DNA of 64,000 nt from Hofstenia miamia (lineage: Eukaryota > Xenacoelomorpha > Acoela). The stretch covers positions 659,877 to 723,876 of the forward strand of contig SCFE01000095.1 of assembly GCA_004352715.1 (NCBI GenBank), in the 5' to 3' direction. The position numbers were made by a program, and so were the translations under genes. Shown one piece after another: positions 11,701 through 25,900 of the stretch; within the stretch, counting starts at the first letter, position 1, and each line of letters opens with the position of its first letter. The notes below the pieces were generated by a model. The model searched no databases, was not told where the DNA came from, and saw nothing but the letters and a program-made list of their open reading frames with translations.

Positions 11701-14700
11701 TTTGCTAGGGTGGCTTGGGCAAACTACCCGTTGGGACTCTGATAACAATTAAGCGTTTAACGTACTTTGAATAAAACGTACTACAGTGATTATAAATGTT
11801 TATGGAAGGCAAGACAAAAAAATGTAGAAAAGATTTATTCATCTGAAGAAATAATTACTTTAAATGAAGATTCGAAAGTTCTGAATTCACATTGGGTCAA
11901 TCAAAATTAACGTATTATATATAAATGAAGATTTCTTTCTTTCAAATGAAAAACAGTGTATTACCACATGACACACAGCTCTATTTTAAAAATATAAGCA
12001 TTCTTCTTTGCTCACAGCATTCCTTTGCAATGCGCGTCCACTGCATTGCATTACATTGATATTAAATTAAATTGAAAAGTTTATTGTCTTAAAGCTGATG
12101 AACGTTCAAAGCAATCTTACCAAATTGTATAGAATGACTAGGATTCATGAAAAACAATTAAAACTAATAAAACGAGGATAAAATTGATTATCACTTGACT
12201 ATCACATAATAATGAAGCTAAAAAGTTGAAGTTTACCGCAAGAGTAAGAGAATAACAGCACAGCACAATGAACTTAATAGGCATACCTTTGACATATAAA
12301 AAGGTGATGACTCCTGAAATGCAAATAATCAATAATGGCCTAGAAAATGCAATAAATATTTAATATACTAGATTGCAGCTCATAGTTTAAGAATTTAAAA
12401 TTTAATTTGAGCAATTATAATATAATTACGTTAAAATTCATACTAATTGGATCAAACAAATAAAATTAAAGGCTCAAAATATTTGTTGATGCAATGAAAA
12501 ACAATCAAATTGAAAAACTCATTTTTTAGAAAAACCTTAGGAAACCGTTATACCAATTTTGAAAAATAACCACTACTATCTACTACACAAAGTCAATCAT
12601 AAACAATTTGTCAGGTACAAATGTAGCTACGAAATGATAAAGGGAGTCTCTGGCTCTCTTCTGGACAAATATTTTTTGAAATTCAAAAGCACTAGGTAAA
12701 GTAAAAACTTCGTCCAATGTTGAGTGCATGCATCTACAATATTTGTTGAACGATAGCTAGGGTCTATCAAAAACTGACTTAAAAATTGTATTATAGGCTA
12801 TAAAATTAATGGCTACGGTTCCCAAAACTTACATCAAACCGAAACACAATTTGTGGCGCGAATTAATGATTTCATATTGCGTAGAGCAATAACTTAAATA
12901 TTCTAGTTTTCGTCGGTAAAAAGTCGCAATTTTGATAGCATGGTTGTCAATTGTTAGAAAAATCGCTCAAATGTTGCACCACTCCATGCTGCCGTCGGAA
13001 GGAGGACGTATTCGATTGAACTCAGGGTTCGGTTCAAAAACCAAGTAATTTTTCAAAAGCCAAACAAATTTGACTGCAAGAATGTGTTCCCATGTTCAAA
13101 ATCAAAGGAAAATGTTCCAAGTTTTTGCATATCTATTCCAATCGATGTTCAATATAGACCGTGCGAAACAAGGATGTCTCTTATTTCAAACTTCAGATCT
13201 TCTTCGAAGGCGAAAACAAAATATATGACATTCTTTCACTAATCGATAAAGAGTAATAGTAACACTACAACAGCTAAGGCTCAAATGGACTATTGACATC
13301 ATTGATCCAAGGTTGATCTTATTGATAACCAAATTGATAATCTTTGTTTGGCAATCATATCAAGATATTACAAAAATATTTTTCTCAATTTAGTACTTAA
13401 GCCAAAATGTTACAGTAAAACTGTCATTTCTGTTGCGGAAACAGAGATGAAAGCCGGTCAGTGCCGACCACTGGACCGGTCACGAACCTGATCTGGTAAA
13501 CCTTTATTTCATTCCATCGGTTAAAACCGATGGGTCTCTGCTCAAGCTCCAAAAACACGTGGCAATTATCATAATTATATTTACTAAAATATGATTGTAA
13601 AAAAATTGTAATTTACAAAAAATTTCACCTATGTAATATGTATACAGTACGGTTGTACGAAAAAGTTAATAGATCATATATGCAATTCACTAGCGTGGGT
13701 CAAGTCGTCTTTTTTGTATAAATACAAGTGCCTAACGTAATATTGAATGTCAATTCAGAGGTATAAATTATGTGAATAAGATCTCTAGGATCTAAGTATC
13801 TAAATAATAACATCATATTTAATTGTAACACTCTATTTAATTTTTACCTTTATATATTGAACATGAATCGTAATAGTAATGATTTGGAACTTATATAGAA
13901 AATGTTAGTAAACATGCCCATGGCATTATTGGATTCTATTTTCAGGGTAAACTTCACGTTTAAATAACGACGGGTGGCGGAATTTTTATATTGACGGTAT
14001 TATTTTGATCACAACTAGTGTAAAGCTCTGCTTATTAATGAGGCCTAAGACTAAGATTCAAAATCGCCATCATCGATGTTTAGAAGTCATCAAATTAAAT
14101 TTGCATTGTGCGACTAGTCTCGAATTTATGTTTGTGTCTAAAAGATTAATAAGACTTGGGGCTAATACGATAACTTAAACGCATATGCGATCAGTACACG
14201 TTCTTTCAACTGTACAAATGCATTGTGTAATGCAAAAATACGGACCGAAGCAGCAATGCCAGTCATAACCAGTCAAAAAGAATTGAACCTATAAATACCG
14301 TGAAATCATGTAAAGCGGTTAAAACCGGTACTTTATGTGAAGACCGGTCAAAGCCGGTACTCACATTAGGGTAACTTACATACCAGACTGGTCATGGTCG
14401 CCAATTGAAAGTATCACTTCTATCTCCGTGCGGAACATTAAGTGCCAATACTAGATTTTAGTGCCTTTACTTGACGTCGATGTGCAGCTCAATTTTAGTC
14501 AAAATTGACTAACTGATGACAATTAAAATATTTGAAGAAAAATTATCTAATGACTAATATTCAGATAGAAATGTAATTTTTGACTTGTGAGCTGCCGCCA
14601 ACTGAAAAGAAAATTTTTTATTGAGTAGGCATGAAAAAATACAGCGATTGTTGTATTAGCTCAGTGTTAATATCTACATATAAAATTAGGAAAAATAGAC

Positions 14701-17120
14701 CATCAATAATGCCATAAACAATAGCTGACTTTGTGATTAATTTGCCATAACTTGTTATTTATTCATATTTAATACTACCTTTCAAAATTTACTGCACGTT
14801 GTATGCTAAAAAGTTATTGGCTCAATCGAATATTATTTCAGAGATATAGATTGAAAAGAACCATGTACATTTAACAGTTTCGTTCATATGAAATATTCAA
14901 TTTTAAAAAATCAAATATTTTTGGTACTTACATCATTTACAAGAGATGTATCAAGAATAACAGGACCATTATTGAGGAGCTCTTGGAATGAGTCAAAAGA
15001 TTGGTTACCAATGTCATATGACTTGCTTTGACTAAAAAATAATCAATGAAATACACACGAAATCTAAATAGTGAAGCAATTAGAAACATCTCGTTTATCG
15101 TCTTAATGTTATATTTAAACAACATCAATATTAATGAAGAATTATGCAAAAAGCTTATCAAAAATAACGGATAGCCATTCTAAGCAATCAACATTGTGAA
15201 AATACTTGTAACAAACATAATTACTATCAATATTTTGAAAATTCAAATTTCTGAGAGAAAAATGTCACACTCCCCGACCAATTAAGTCAAAATTCCGCAT
15301 AAATTCAAAATAGTGTTATATGAATTACCGTAGTTAAGGACACATTTTCTTAAAAACAAATACAAAATTTCATCGTATTGTAACAAAGTTAAAATATATG
15401 AATGTATACACATTTTTGAAATCCAGGTAAAAAACTTTGGAATTTTCAAGAAATGAAAAATTTTAATGTTAAACTTTATATTTCCCCACGAAGTTAACTA
15501 ATTATAACGGAGCGCGATAAAGTAATAGAAATATCATTCAAGTACATTCAGTAATGTCCTTACAATTTTCAACCCAAATAAAAACGAAAACAAAACAAAA
15601 AAGTAAAATAAATTTAAATGTAGTATTACCTCACTAATGCTTTACTTGGATCGGGAGATGTCCTCGCAACTTTCGCTGTGTACGAGTGGGGATTATCTAA
15701 AAGTTAAAATAATAAGTAAATTATGACGTTGAGATATCACCATTCTCAACTTCGTTCAGCATTACAATTAATAAATGAGCTTTATTACAAAGGGACTTAA
15801 GAAATGGTAGCGTTTTGATGAAGGCAATGATAAATCAAATTTGACAATATAAAATTGAAAAAAACAAACCTAAGTTGCAAACTTACTAATATACAATGAA
15901 AAATATTTATTTGACTAAGTCTGGAGAAACATACATTACTCACAAATTGCTGAAAAAAATTCCATATAAAATACGTTATTTGTATTAGAAATTTTATAGC
16001 AAGTTTTAATATGCTTACTTGAAGTACATGAAATTTTATTCTGGAGTGGAAGCCGGTGCGGATAAAAAATTTCGGTTACGGATAAGAAAGTATTTTTCTT
16101 CGACGGGCGCGTCCGACATTGAAAAAGCTACTTACATACACATACCCACAAAATGAAATTTATAATTTACATAAAAATTTAATTTGCAAATATCAACAAT
16201 AAGAATAGATGGGTACAGAATATTTCAATATGATTAGCAGAGGGAAATATGTGCACTCCACTGTCCAGGTAAATAGTCACGTTTTCAATGAAAAATATAA
16301 AAGGTTTGTACATTGCTTTCGACAATATAAAAGGCAAGCGAGGAAAAAATTGAAATACCGTTTATACGATTTAAAAACATACGATAAAGAAATGTTGCAT
16401 CTAAACAACATTGCGTTTGCGAAAAACACAGAATGCTTACCTCCTTTAGTGAGGTATGATGGTACTTCGGCCTAAAAATATTTCACATAACTTACAAACG
16501 TTAAAATATTTAAAAATCATCAAAAACAAACCCATTGAAATTAATAGTTATAAAAACTAGGCTTTTTCTACAAATGAATAGAAATCATCGAAAAATCTAA
16601 AGATTATATATATATATATATATATATCCCCCTAAATGTTTTTACAAACATATATACATTTGAAAAAGTATATTGAAAACAAAAAAATTGACATAAAGCA
16701 AATACTGTACCTATATATTATTTAAAATAATTGTTTATCACCAGAACATTTTAAACACAAATTTTAAGATTTTAAGCATACATAGCAATTCTTATGACGA
16801 AAACAGAATAAGAAGAAATTATTTTAGAAGGATTAAAATAATTGAATAAATTCTAAAATAAACGAATGTCTAATTAAAAAGGCAAAAGCTAATAAGTTTT
16901 ATGTCGAAAAGAAATGAATGCAAAACATTTAATTAATTTAAAACAAATTAAAAAAATACCGGTGATTCGGCAATTACTTCAACTTCAGATTTCACGTCTG
17001 TGGGAAAGTACTTGCTTAAGTTATTTATAATGAATGGCTCAGATACTCGTGGTGTTGAGTCATTTACCGAATACTGAGTTGGAAGCGGCGAGACAGGTTC
17101 TTCAATTACCGGGGCAGATG
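8787..17120 (-). CDS. HSF: HSF C-terminal exons (regulatory/activation region)
   Basis: Seven small exons: 16960-17120, 16441-16471 (31 bp), 15630-15696, 14932-15031, 9195-9294, 8885-8971 and 8787-8818. They encode a low-complexity region rich in Ser, Pro, Asn and acidic residues, as expected of HSF regulatory and activation segments. The first exon includes VKSE, a sumoylation-type psi-K-x-E site, followed nine residues later by SP. This is loosely like the phosphorylation-dependent SUMO motif of HSF1, but with wider spacing. Motifs such as SFDSFQELL and TFFDELNF could be hydrophobic/acidic activation patches. The protein ends HKLFKYFHWV. Activation function is inferred from position only. 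Confidence 0.85.
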
Positions 17121-17869
17121 CTAAAAAAATTAGTCCGATCTAGATATTCATTATGAAATTATGCTTGCAGATACAACTGTTAAAATTGGTGTAAAGACGG
17201 ACATTTCAAACTTGTAATCATTAAACAAAAATATTTATATAAAAAATAATACATGCAAATGTTGTCAACATTTTGAAACTGTAATAATTTGAACTTTAAC
17301 AAATCAAAGGATTTCAAAAAACCTCTAAAGTTAAATCGAGTTTAGGGATGTGCCGGGCTCCTGTATCCGGATCTGGCAAAATCGGCAATTGCACAACCGA
17401 ATCCGGATATCCGGCATAACTTAACTTGTTTACCGGATTACAAATTTCGAGATAAAATTTGATATAAAAAATGAAATTTTCGAGGAAAAAGCTATATTTT
17501 TCATGATATAGAAGTTGTCATAGAACAAAACAAGTTGTTTTTCTGACATATCAGAATGTAGTATATTTATTTATTTATTTTCATTTGCAAGAGGTCGATA
17601 TTAATTTAAAAATGAGGTTGCTCTTCATTAATAATTAGGACAACCAAAAACAGAAAACGTCACATTTTATTTTGTTGGTCTAAATTTTGATGGTTTTCAC
17701 ACCTAGTGTGTAGTTAAATAGTAAGTTATATATTTTTGTTTTTTAAAAAATATGGGAATATTTGTGAATGAAATGTAATAAAAGTCATATTTTGGAATAG
17801 TTTCATTAAATTAAGAAAAAAAACTTAAAAATTAATGCTGGATTGTAACTGCTTTAAATCATTTGAACT

Positions 17870-17906
<37 letters not shown>

Positions 17907-20900
17907 GGTGGACCATAAGTTTGTATACAGTTAATACAAACATTTAAATAACAAGAAATAGTGAATTAAACAAAATTATTTGGATGCACTTAAGACCATC
18001 ATTCCCACACTCGAACAGCGTCCTGATTTCAATGAAATGTACTTCATGCAAGATGGAGCCCCGCCCCATTACGCGACAATTGTGCGTACATTTCTTGATG
18101 AGCAATTTCCTTCACGCTGGTTCGGAAGACGTGGTTCGATTGAGTGACCTCCTAGATCGCCTGATCTCACACCGATGGACTACTTTCTATGGGGTGTTGT
18201 CAAAGATGATGTCTATGGCAGAAAGCCTACATCTGTTCCGGAAATGAAACAATACATAACTGATTCATTCAATCGTATCACGGAAAACAAAGAGCTGTGT
18301 TCCAAGGTATGTCGTGGTGTTGAACATCGTCTTGAAAAATGCGTTACCAATGAAGGAAAGCAATTTGAACATTTGTCTTAATCTTTGAATACATACTGTT
18401 TGTTTTTTATGTTTTTTTTTGTTGTTTATGCTGTGTTTAATTCACTATTTCTTGTAATTTAAATGTTTGTATTAACTGTATACAAACTTATGGGCCACCC
18501 TGTATATGTATATATATATATATAATTTTTGTATAGAATCTTAAAATTTAAAAATTAGTCAATGAATTCAATCCACAACTTTCAAAAGGTTCATTTTACT
18601 TTCCTGACCTAGAAGTTGTCTTTTTTATAGCATTCCCAAAATCAAATAAATGAACGTTGCAAGCCAGCGTCTATCAACATATCAACAACTTAAATCAGCA
18701 CCTTTCTTAAGGATTTTAAATGTTTTTATGTTGCGTTTAATTTATAGAAATGCCCATTATCGTGTGTGTTGGATACAAAAAATCTATACGGGCGCTAGAT
18801 ACTATTGCGACGGGCGCTTGATACGGATCCAAAGAATCTTTTTGCAAAAATGTGAACTCATACATAAGAAATTTGACTTTTATTCCAAAATCGCAATATA
18901 AAATTTTTTGGACAAAATGAATTATTCTTGCTTTCCATCAAAATCAGAAAGTGCGGCCGGTGGATACAAATTATATAGTATCTAGAGACCGTATACAGTA
19001 CTTGCCATAAGTATTGCACCACTAATCTTCACAATTTATTTCTGCAATGAAGAATGTAATAGCTTTGATTTTTATCACTAAGCTCAATTTTGGCATTGTG
19101 AATTCAAATTTTCTTCTAATTTTTTAATGAAAAATATAGTTTTCATCCTATGCCCCTTTGAAGGGGCACCCTAAGAACTATCTCCATAAATATACTGGCT
19201 ATGTAATTAAAAGTTAAAAATTCGAAATCACAGTAAAAAACGTAGTTTATTCTAAATTTTCTGTACGAATTTATTCAGAAAATTTGGAAACATTAAGAAT
19301 AAAAGTTTGTAAAAATCCTATTACATCACTGATTTTGAAGTAAATTCCTTTAAGGTAATGGGATTTTATCAGCATTTGAGTGGTCTATTTTTCAAGACAA
19401 CGGAATACATTTATGCAAAAATTTAAGAATAAACTAATTTTTTTACACTGAATTCGATTTTTTCACTATAATTTACATAGCATGATTATTTATTGAGATA
19501 GTTTTTAGGGTGCCCTTCACAGCAGCATAGGATGAAAACTATATTTTTCATTAACAAATTACATGAAAATTTGAATTCACAATGCCAAAATTGAGCTTAG
19601 TGATTAAAATAAAAGCTACTGTATTCCTGATTGCAGAATAAATTGTGAATATTAGTCGTGCAAATGGCCAGTACTGTATGTACATAAACATACATATATA
19701 TTATATTCATTCAATTGCAATTAATGCATTTAATGCTCCAACCATGAAAAGTATAATTGCTAGCTAATTGTTGAAATATTAAGGGAACTATATACAGTAT
19801 TATTTCATGGTTTTTGCAAAGCACACGTGATGCAGAACTGTGCCATGCGTATTTAGGCAAAATATATGAGGGTTGAAAATCTAATTGCTCAATTACGCTG
19901 TCATCATAAAATATAAGAGTTGTTCAATGTTTGACAGAGTTGTTATTCCCCCTCGAGATCTTGCAAATGATACCAGTGAAATAATCGCGTATATCAAGTC
20001 ATAACTATAAATACCGGTTTCAGTGCTATAATGGAAGAAAAGGGGATAGAAATTTAATCGGAATTGTCTGTCAAGTTGCGAAAATGTCAAGCAACATCGA
20101 CTGCAGTTGAGAGATGTTTCTCTATGTTGAGAAAACTATTGGCGTACGACAGCAGTCATTCATAATATATGGAAATTTATGTGCTGTTATAGTTTAGTGA
20201 AGAAATTGCTTTGAAAATTTGACATATAATTATGTACACGTTTTTGCAATTGTTTTATATTTTCTTTTGAGTAATCAAAAAGCTTAAATGGATCATTTTG
20301 AAAAATGGATGGTCATAATTTAGGGCATATTTAACTAAATTCCGTCATATTTTGTCATAAAAATAAGGTCATAGTTTGTTTTTTTAAAGTCGTATTTCTG
20401 TTTGCCCTAGTAATAATACAAAAAAATATTATCCTGTATCCGGCAGTCAAATTATCCGGAATAATAGGTATCCGGCATATTCAATTCACTATCCGGATCC
20501 CATCCTTAATCAGGTTCATGTAAATTTTTACGAAAATGCATCAATCTGGAAAGATATGTTTAAATGGCACAGCAATAAATGCAATATAAAAAAAGTCTTT
20601 GAAATCCAGTTAGAGCTTAATGTCTATGTGCTTAGAGAGGCCATGTTGAGGTGTTTACTGTAGTTTACAGAATGTATATTAGAAGCGCATAATACAATAT
20701 AAGAATCGAATGTATTTCTTCCCTTTATGTTGGAAATAAATGACATTTTATAGGTGTCGTTTTGAGCTTGTGTTAAAATTTGTATAAATATCGGGAGTCA
20801 ATGTCAAGTACATATATAATTGTGTTTGCCTTTCACAAACATTTTAATCGAATTGCTTCGTAAACTTTTCGTATTACTTCCTCTTCCTTAAATGTTTAAT

Positions 20901-22955
20901 AACCGTACTTAATAGACAGGATAGGGTTTTAACACTAACTTATGCGTTTTTGACGGTAAAACATTAATGCTAAAACGGTAAACGCTAGAAACAATATGCA
21001 TGATTTTCTTATATCGTCCGCTGTGTACGCTAAGTACTTTATTATGTATTAGTTCTTTTGTAGACACATATACACCCATGCTAAAAAGAAACAGTTCAAT
21101 CAGATTTAAAAAGAATAGAATACTTTAGAAACATACAAAGCAGACAGCATACACTCGGCGAGTTTTGATCTGATTGCTTTGCTGCTTTCTGCATCCTGTA
21201 GTTCTCTTAGCCTTTTCAACACCAAAATATTTTTTCAATTACAGTACACATTAGAGAATTTTCTTAATTTCATTTATGATTCGACTACGTCAACGGACAC
21301 ATTTCGTAGCCCTATTACTATCCAACTTTTGATCCTATGTACTAGCATTATCTAACAGATTTAATGCACAGATTAGCTTCCTTTTTCATTTATCAATTCT
21401 GGATACACTAAAACGTCCAAAAAGGTAAAAATTCACTTTTATAATTTACATTAATTGATTAGAGTAGACCAACTTTATAAACCGTGAGTTATATGCTGTC
21501 GTCAGAGCTTATATACCATGTCTTTCACGCTGAGTCACTCTACGATAATTATATTTTTAATTGTGCGACTATCAATTTGACTGTTCTTAGGGGGATATCT
21601 TAAAATAGAAAATGTGTGAAAAAAATATATTTATGGACGGATGGATACTTTTTAGAAGTTGTGTATACATCGTACTCCATTTTTTAATATATGCAATTTT
21701 CTTATAGTATGACATTATTACATATGCATAGCAGTTAAAATCAATTTAAATAAGACATCAAACTTTTTAAAGAAAACTTTTCATTAAGCATAGGTTAATA
21801 AGTTCAAAATTCGGAAACTTGACTCAGTATCAACTAAGCATTGAAAGTAACTTGGTTTAGTGATGATATGCCGGGCCGCAAAAAAAAAGTTTTTATACAA
21901 AAAAATCATTTTAAACGTTCAAAGCAATGTTTTTTTTCTGTAGACAGAACCACTTCAAAATACCTAAATTTTGTCGAAAGTGCATATAGTAGCTGACATT
22001 GAATTATGATTAACTTATAAACAGGAAATTAATTTTCGGCAAGTGCCGAAATGCCGAAAAAAGGTAACTTTACGCCGAAAAGCCCTCTATTTACTAATGA
22101 GAATTTCTGGCAATTATATGTGGCTTGGGCAATAAGACCTGAAAGTGCGCCTGCAGATAGCACACGTGTTGAATTCCTCTATAATCATATCATTGGATGT
22201 GCGCGTCGTTGTCATTAGCTTCCGCCGGCGCTGTTATCAACTAGAAAAGCTATTGATTCTCACTATTTTCTCAAGATAGTACACGACGATTCCATTCAAT
22301 TTTCGGTCCTATGCTCTTTCTGCAGCGTAACCTTTTCCTGTTCGAAAAGCAATCACATCGGCGATCACGTAAATGGCAAGAAACATTTCCAAAACGCTGA
22401 GTTAAAGAAGAAGAGACGATGGACTCTGGTCATGAAGCCTAAGAGCCTAGAAAAAGAAGACAGTTTCAACCGCGATTTCATGTCAGACACAATATCTTGC
22501 CAGAAACTGTCAAGAAGGTAATGTTTATAAAATACAATGATTCATTGTAAACGAAAGAATTAACGATTCACCGAAAACAGCGTCCTTTCTCCCGAAATAG
22601 TTAGTTTCGCAGCGAAATTGGTATAAAAATGCCGAGAATTACTCTTCCGGCTAATCAGCACTCATTAGATGAAATATTTCTTGCTACGAAATATTTCTAT
22701 CGCGTGATGGCATACGAAAATTGATTTCGCGTGCTATCTTAATACATGGCATAAAAAATATTTTTAGCAATTGCTCTAAATTGACCTGCATTTTTATGCC
22801 GTCACGAAATCTTTCTGCATCGTGAAGCAGTACGCATTGTAGTGCTGCCCTTCTTCAAAGGATATGTCTGTTAGATTTTGGGGCAATTCGCATTCTCAAT
22901 ATATGGCGAATAAAATGCAACACTGATGATATGCAATTTTTAAACATACCAAGTT

Positions 22956-22990
<35 letters not shown>

Positions 22991-25900
22991 TAAATTGCAG
23001 AATTTTTATCTTACATTGTAAGTGCTGCTTTAAAAGGATACCAAGAAAAAATTTATTTTAAAGTAATATTTTGCGATTTTCTTAACCATACAACGTACAA
23101 AAATAAACAATACATCTGCGTACAACGAGGTCAATTGACCTCATAATGGTTAACAAAGCATCTTTATCATAATTGGCTTATGGTTTGGTAGAATACCTAG
23201 ATTTTTTATGAAGGACATTGAAGTTGATTATATTTATTGATATCAATTAGATCTAACAGATATGAACCAATAAAATCTACCATGCTGGCCTCTCGATTAG
23301 CATAATTACATAAAACATCTATAAACAGCAACCACATTATATTAACTAATGCACATGTCTTCATCTCGTGATAATTATTAATCAACTAATGAAATTTAAC
23401 GTGATAGAAATGTTATAATATAAAATCTCTTGCACACTGTCTTTATAATTGATCTTTAATACTGTCAGGTTTTTATCAAAATGGGCAGAAATAAGGAAAT
23501 TCTACGTTGCGAAGGATATACTCAAAATGTTATAGTCAACACCCGAGTGTTTCACAGTATGTTGTGGAAATATCATTAGCAAGATTGGCAGCTAGGGGCA
23601 GTTATGCACCAAGAAAAAGGCCATCTCGCCCGCGTGTCACTTCTGTTAGAACAGATAAGTTAACATTGATCCTACTGCGTCATCCACATTTATTCAAGCC
23701 CAGTTACATGAGCCGGTTAGTACACGCACTATAAGAAAGCGATTGCAGTTTCATTTCAAACTTCGTTCACATCGACCGGCTTGTCCACCGCGATTATTGA
23801 GAAAAAACATTGCAGATCGTATTAAATTTTGCAAAAAGTACTTGCATTGGACACCCCAAGATTGACATTCAGTAATGTGCTCTGATGAGACCATAATAAA
23901 ACAGTTTTATTCATTTTCCTCCAATATTCGACGTCCCGTTGGTGAGAGATATAATGCCCGGTTAATATTCCAAGAGCCAAGCATTCGCCAAGTTATATGG
24001 TGTGGGGCTCAATTTCAGCCAATGGTCGCGGCGCACTATGGTTTATGATGCAAGACGCTACAAAAAATGCGGAAGTCTATCTGCAAATACTGCAGGAAAA
24101 ACTTCCGCAGTTTATGGTGATTTCTCGGTGTACTATATTTCAACAGAACGGCGCGCACTGTCATAATGCTAAGTCAGTAAAACAATGGTTATCCACTGCT
24201 GGAATTGAAGTTCTGGATCCATGGCCAGGCAGTTCTCAGGATCTTAAACCCATTGAGAACTGCTGGGCACTTCTTAAAAAGAAGATAGCAATGCACAAAG
24301 CAACGTCTGAAAATGATCTAATGGATATAATTAAGCCTGATTACTAAAGTTTTCTAATTTTTTAGTAGCTGAATTATTCATGTCACACTTCTGTTTACAT
24401 AATTCAAATAAACATTCCGTATTTTGAGTATTAAAGGTATAATATAGGAACACTATATCATTATAAATAATACTATTACTACTAATGTACTATCATGACA
24501 ATTTTTTATACTTCAGATTAAAAATAATCAGGACATTCGGTATATTCCTACATCCCTTGCTTTGTAAAGTAATATTTTGTGTTATATTTAGTAATACATT
24601 TTTGAACATTATGGTTTACGTAAAAGATAAATCACTGTTTTCCAAAAAGTTTTTTCTTCAAAATGAACGTCGTTTTCATCGAAAAAAAGTAGTCATGATT
24701 TTGTATGGAACAGCTGATGCACAACCTCCAATCAGCAGTATGAGAACCACAAACCCACTTGGTGCACTTCGAGCATTTCAATTTCGTCTTATTGCACTTA
24801 GAAGTATCACATTGACAATTGTTTCTTTTGATCGCGATGTCTGAAGCAGGATGGCGCATTATTCCTGACATTTGCAATGCCCTTTCTGTTATGGGATGAA
24901 GGACAGTCTCGCTAGCACGTTGACGTTGAAAACCAGAAATCGATGCCATTGCAAGATCAGAGATGAAAGAATATCTGGTTGTTTTGAAATATCCTTCCAA
25001 AGAATGTAAGCATTCAGAGTCGAAATATCAAGCACAGTACAAAATACATCAAGGGGCCATCGGTGTCTACCAATTCTTGTTGTATAGTGACGAAGCATCT
25101 GATCTATTGCATCCACTCCTGCTTTTAATTCATTGTACTTAAGAATAATCAGTGGTTTTCGACATGAATAATCATCTACAGTATCTGTCTGCTTTCCCGA
25201 AGAAAGTAATATCACATTTTTGTTTCGTCATGGGACATAGGATACAAGCACGGAGACATTATTGAAAGCAAACTTCGACAAGTACTTCTGACAACCTCGC
25301 ACACTAATTATTTCGGGAGGCAGTTCCCGCTTGTTTTTCGAATCGTAACAAGGTTCGATTTGAAGAACATACCTGTGGATAGAATCAGCTGTGTCCAAAA
25401 CTTGATCCCGAATTTTCCGGGCTTATTAGGAATATATTGGATAAAGCTGCAGCGATTTTACATAGCAAGAACTGTAATCACTTCCGTCAAATAGCACAGT
25501 TTCGCGATGTTAGATTGAAACAGTGTAAATAATTCACGTATTGGTGGTAATTTGTCTGTTCGAAAACGAGCATTTTGTGTAATCGACGAAATCGAGTACT
25601 CTCAAGAATCGAAGTATAAACTTAAAACGTTGGAAGTGCATACCATAGTCGCTGCAAATACAAGACGACCGTGAGTATTGTTCCAAAGACTTTGGGTCAG
25701 TTCCTTCCGACCTTGACATATACCAAGCAAGAAACAAAGACCAATAAATGCTTTTAGTTCATCTATTGAAATGTCTTTAAAGCCTTCACTGAGAACACGA
25801 CAACCTTTGCGGTTAGTAGATAACATCATCACTTCAAGAATCCTATATGATATGGTTAACCAAAACGAATCTTCTAATGATTATATCCTCTGTACTGCGT

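Larger units (their letters stand above)
17344..20507. mobile_element. Nested relic cluster bounded by ATCCGG subterminal repeats
   Basis: The left border (17344-17450) and right border (20425-20507) both carry several ATCCGG/CCGGAT motifs within about 100 bp, like clustered transposase binding sites of hAT-type elements. The interior holds a DD41D mariner relic, a Tc1-type MITE and a hAT C-terminal relic. No clear target duplication is seen, so the outer element is a tentative call. Confidence 0.5.

Noticed and set aside
15940-15949. 10-bp HSF microexon (CAATTTGTGA) between AG and GTAATG
   Set aside because: It would fix the phase, but the 31-bp exon at 16441-16471 does so with better splice sites and more plausible residues.
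16209-16475. 88-codon plus-strand ORF
   Set aside because: It overlaps a supported minus-strand HSF exon and resembles no family; probably chance.
21130-21245. Coding-like minus-strand stretch as the missing HSF exon
   Set aside because: No pyrimidine-rich acceptor and no length of 3n+1 between usable borders.
24485-24844. 119-codon plus-strand ORF
   Set aside because: Opposite strand of the piggyBac Cys-rich C-terminus, which is the meaningful frame.
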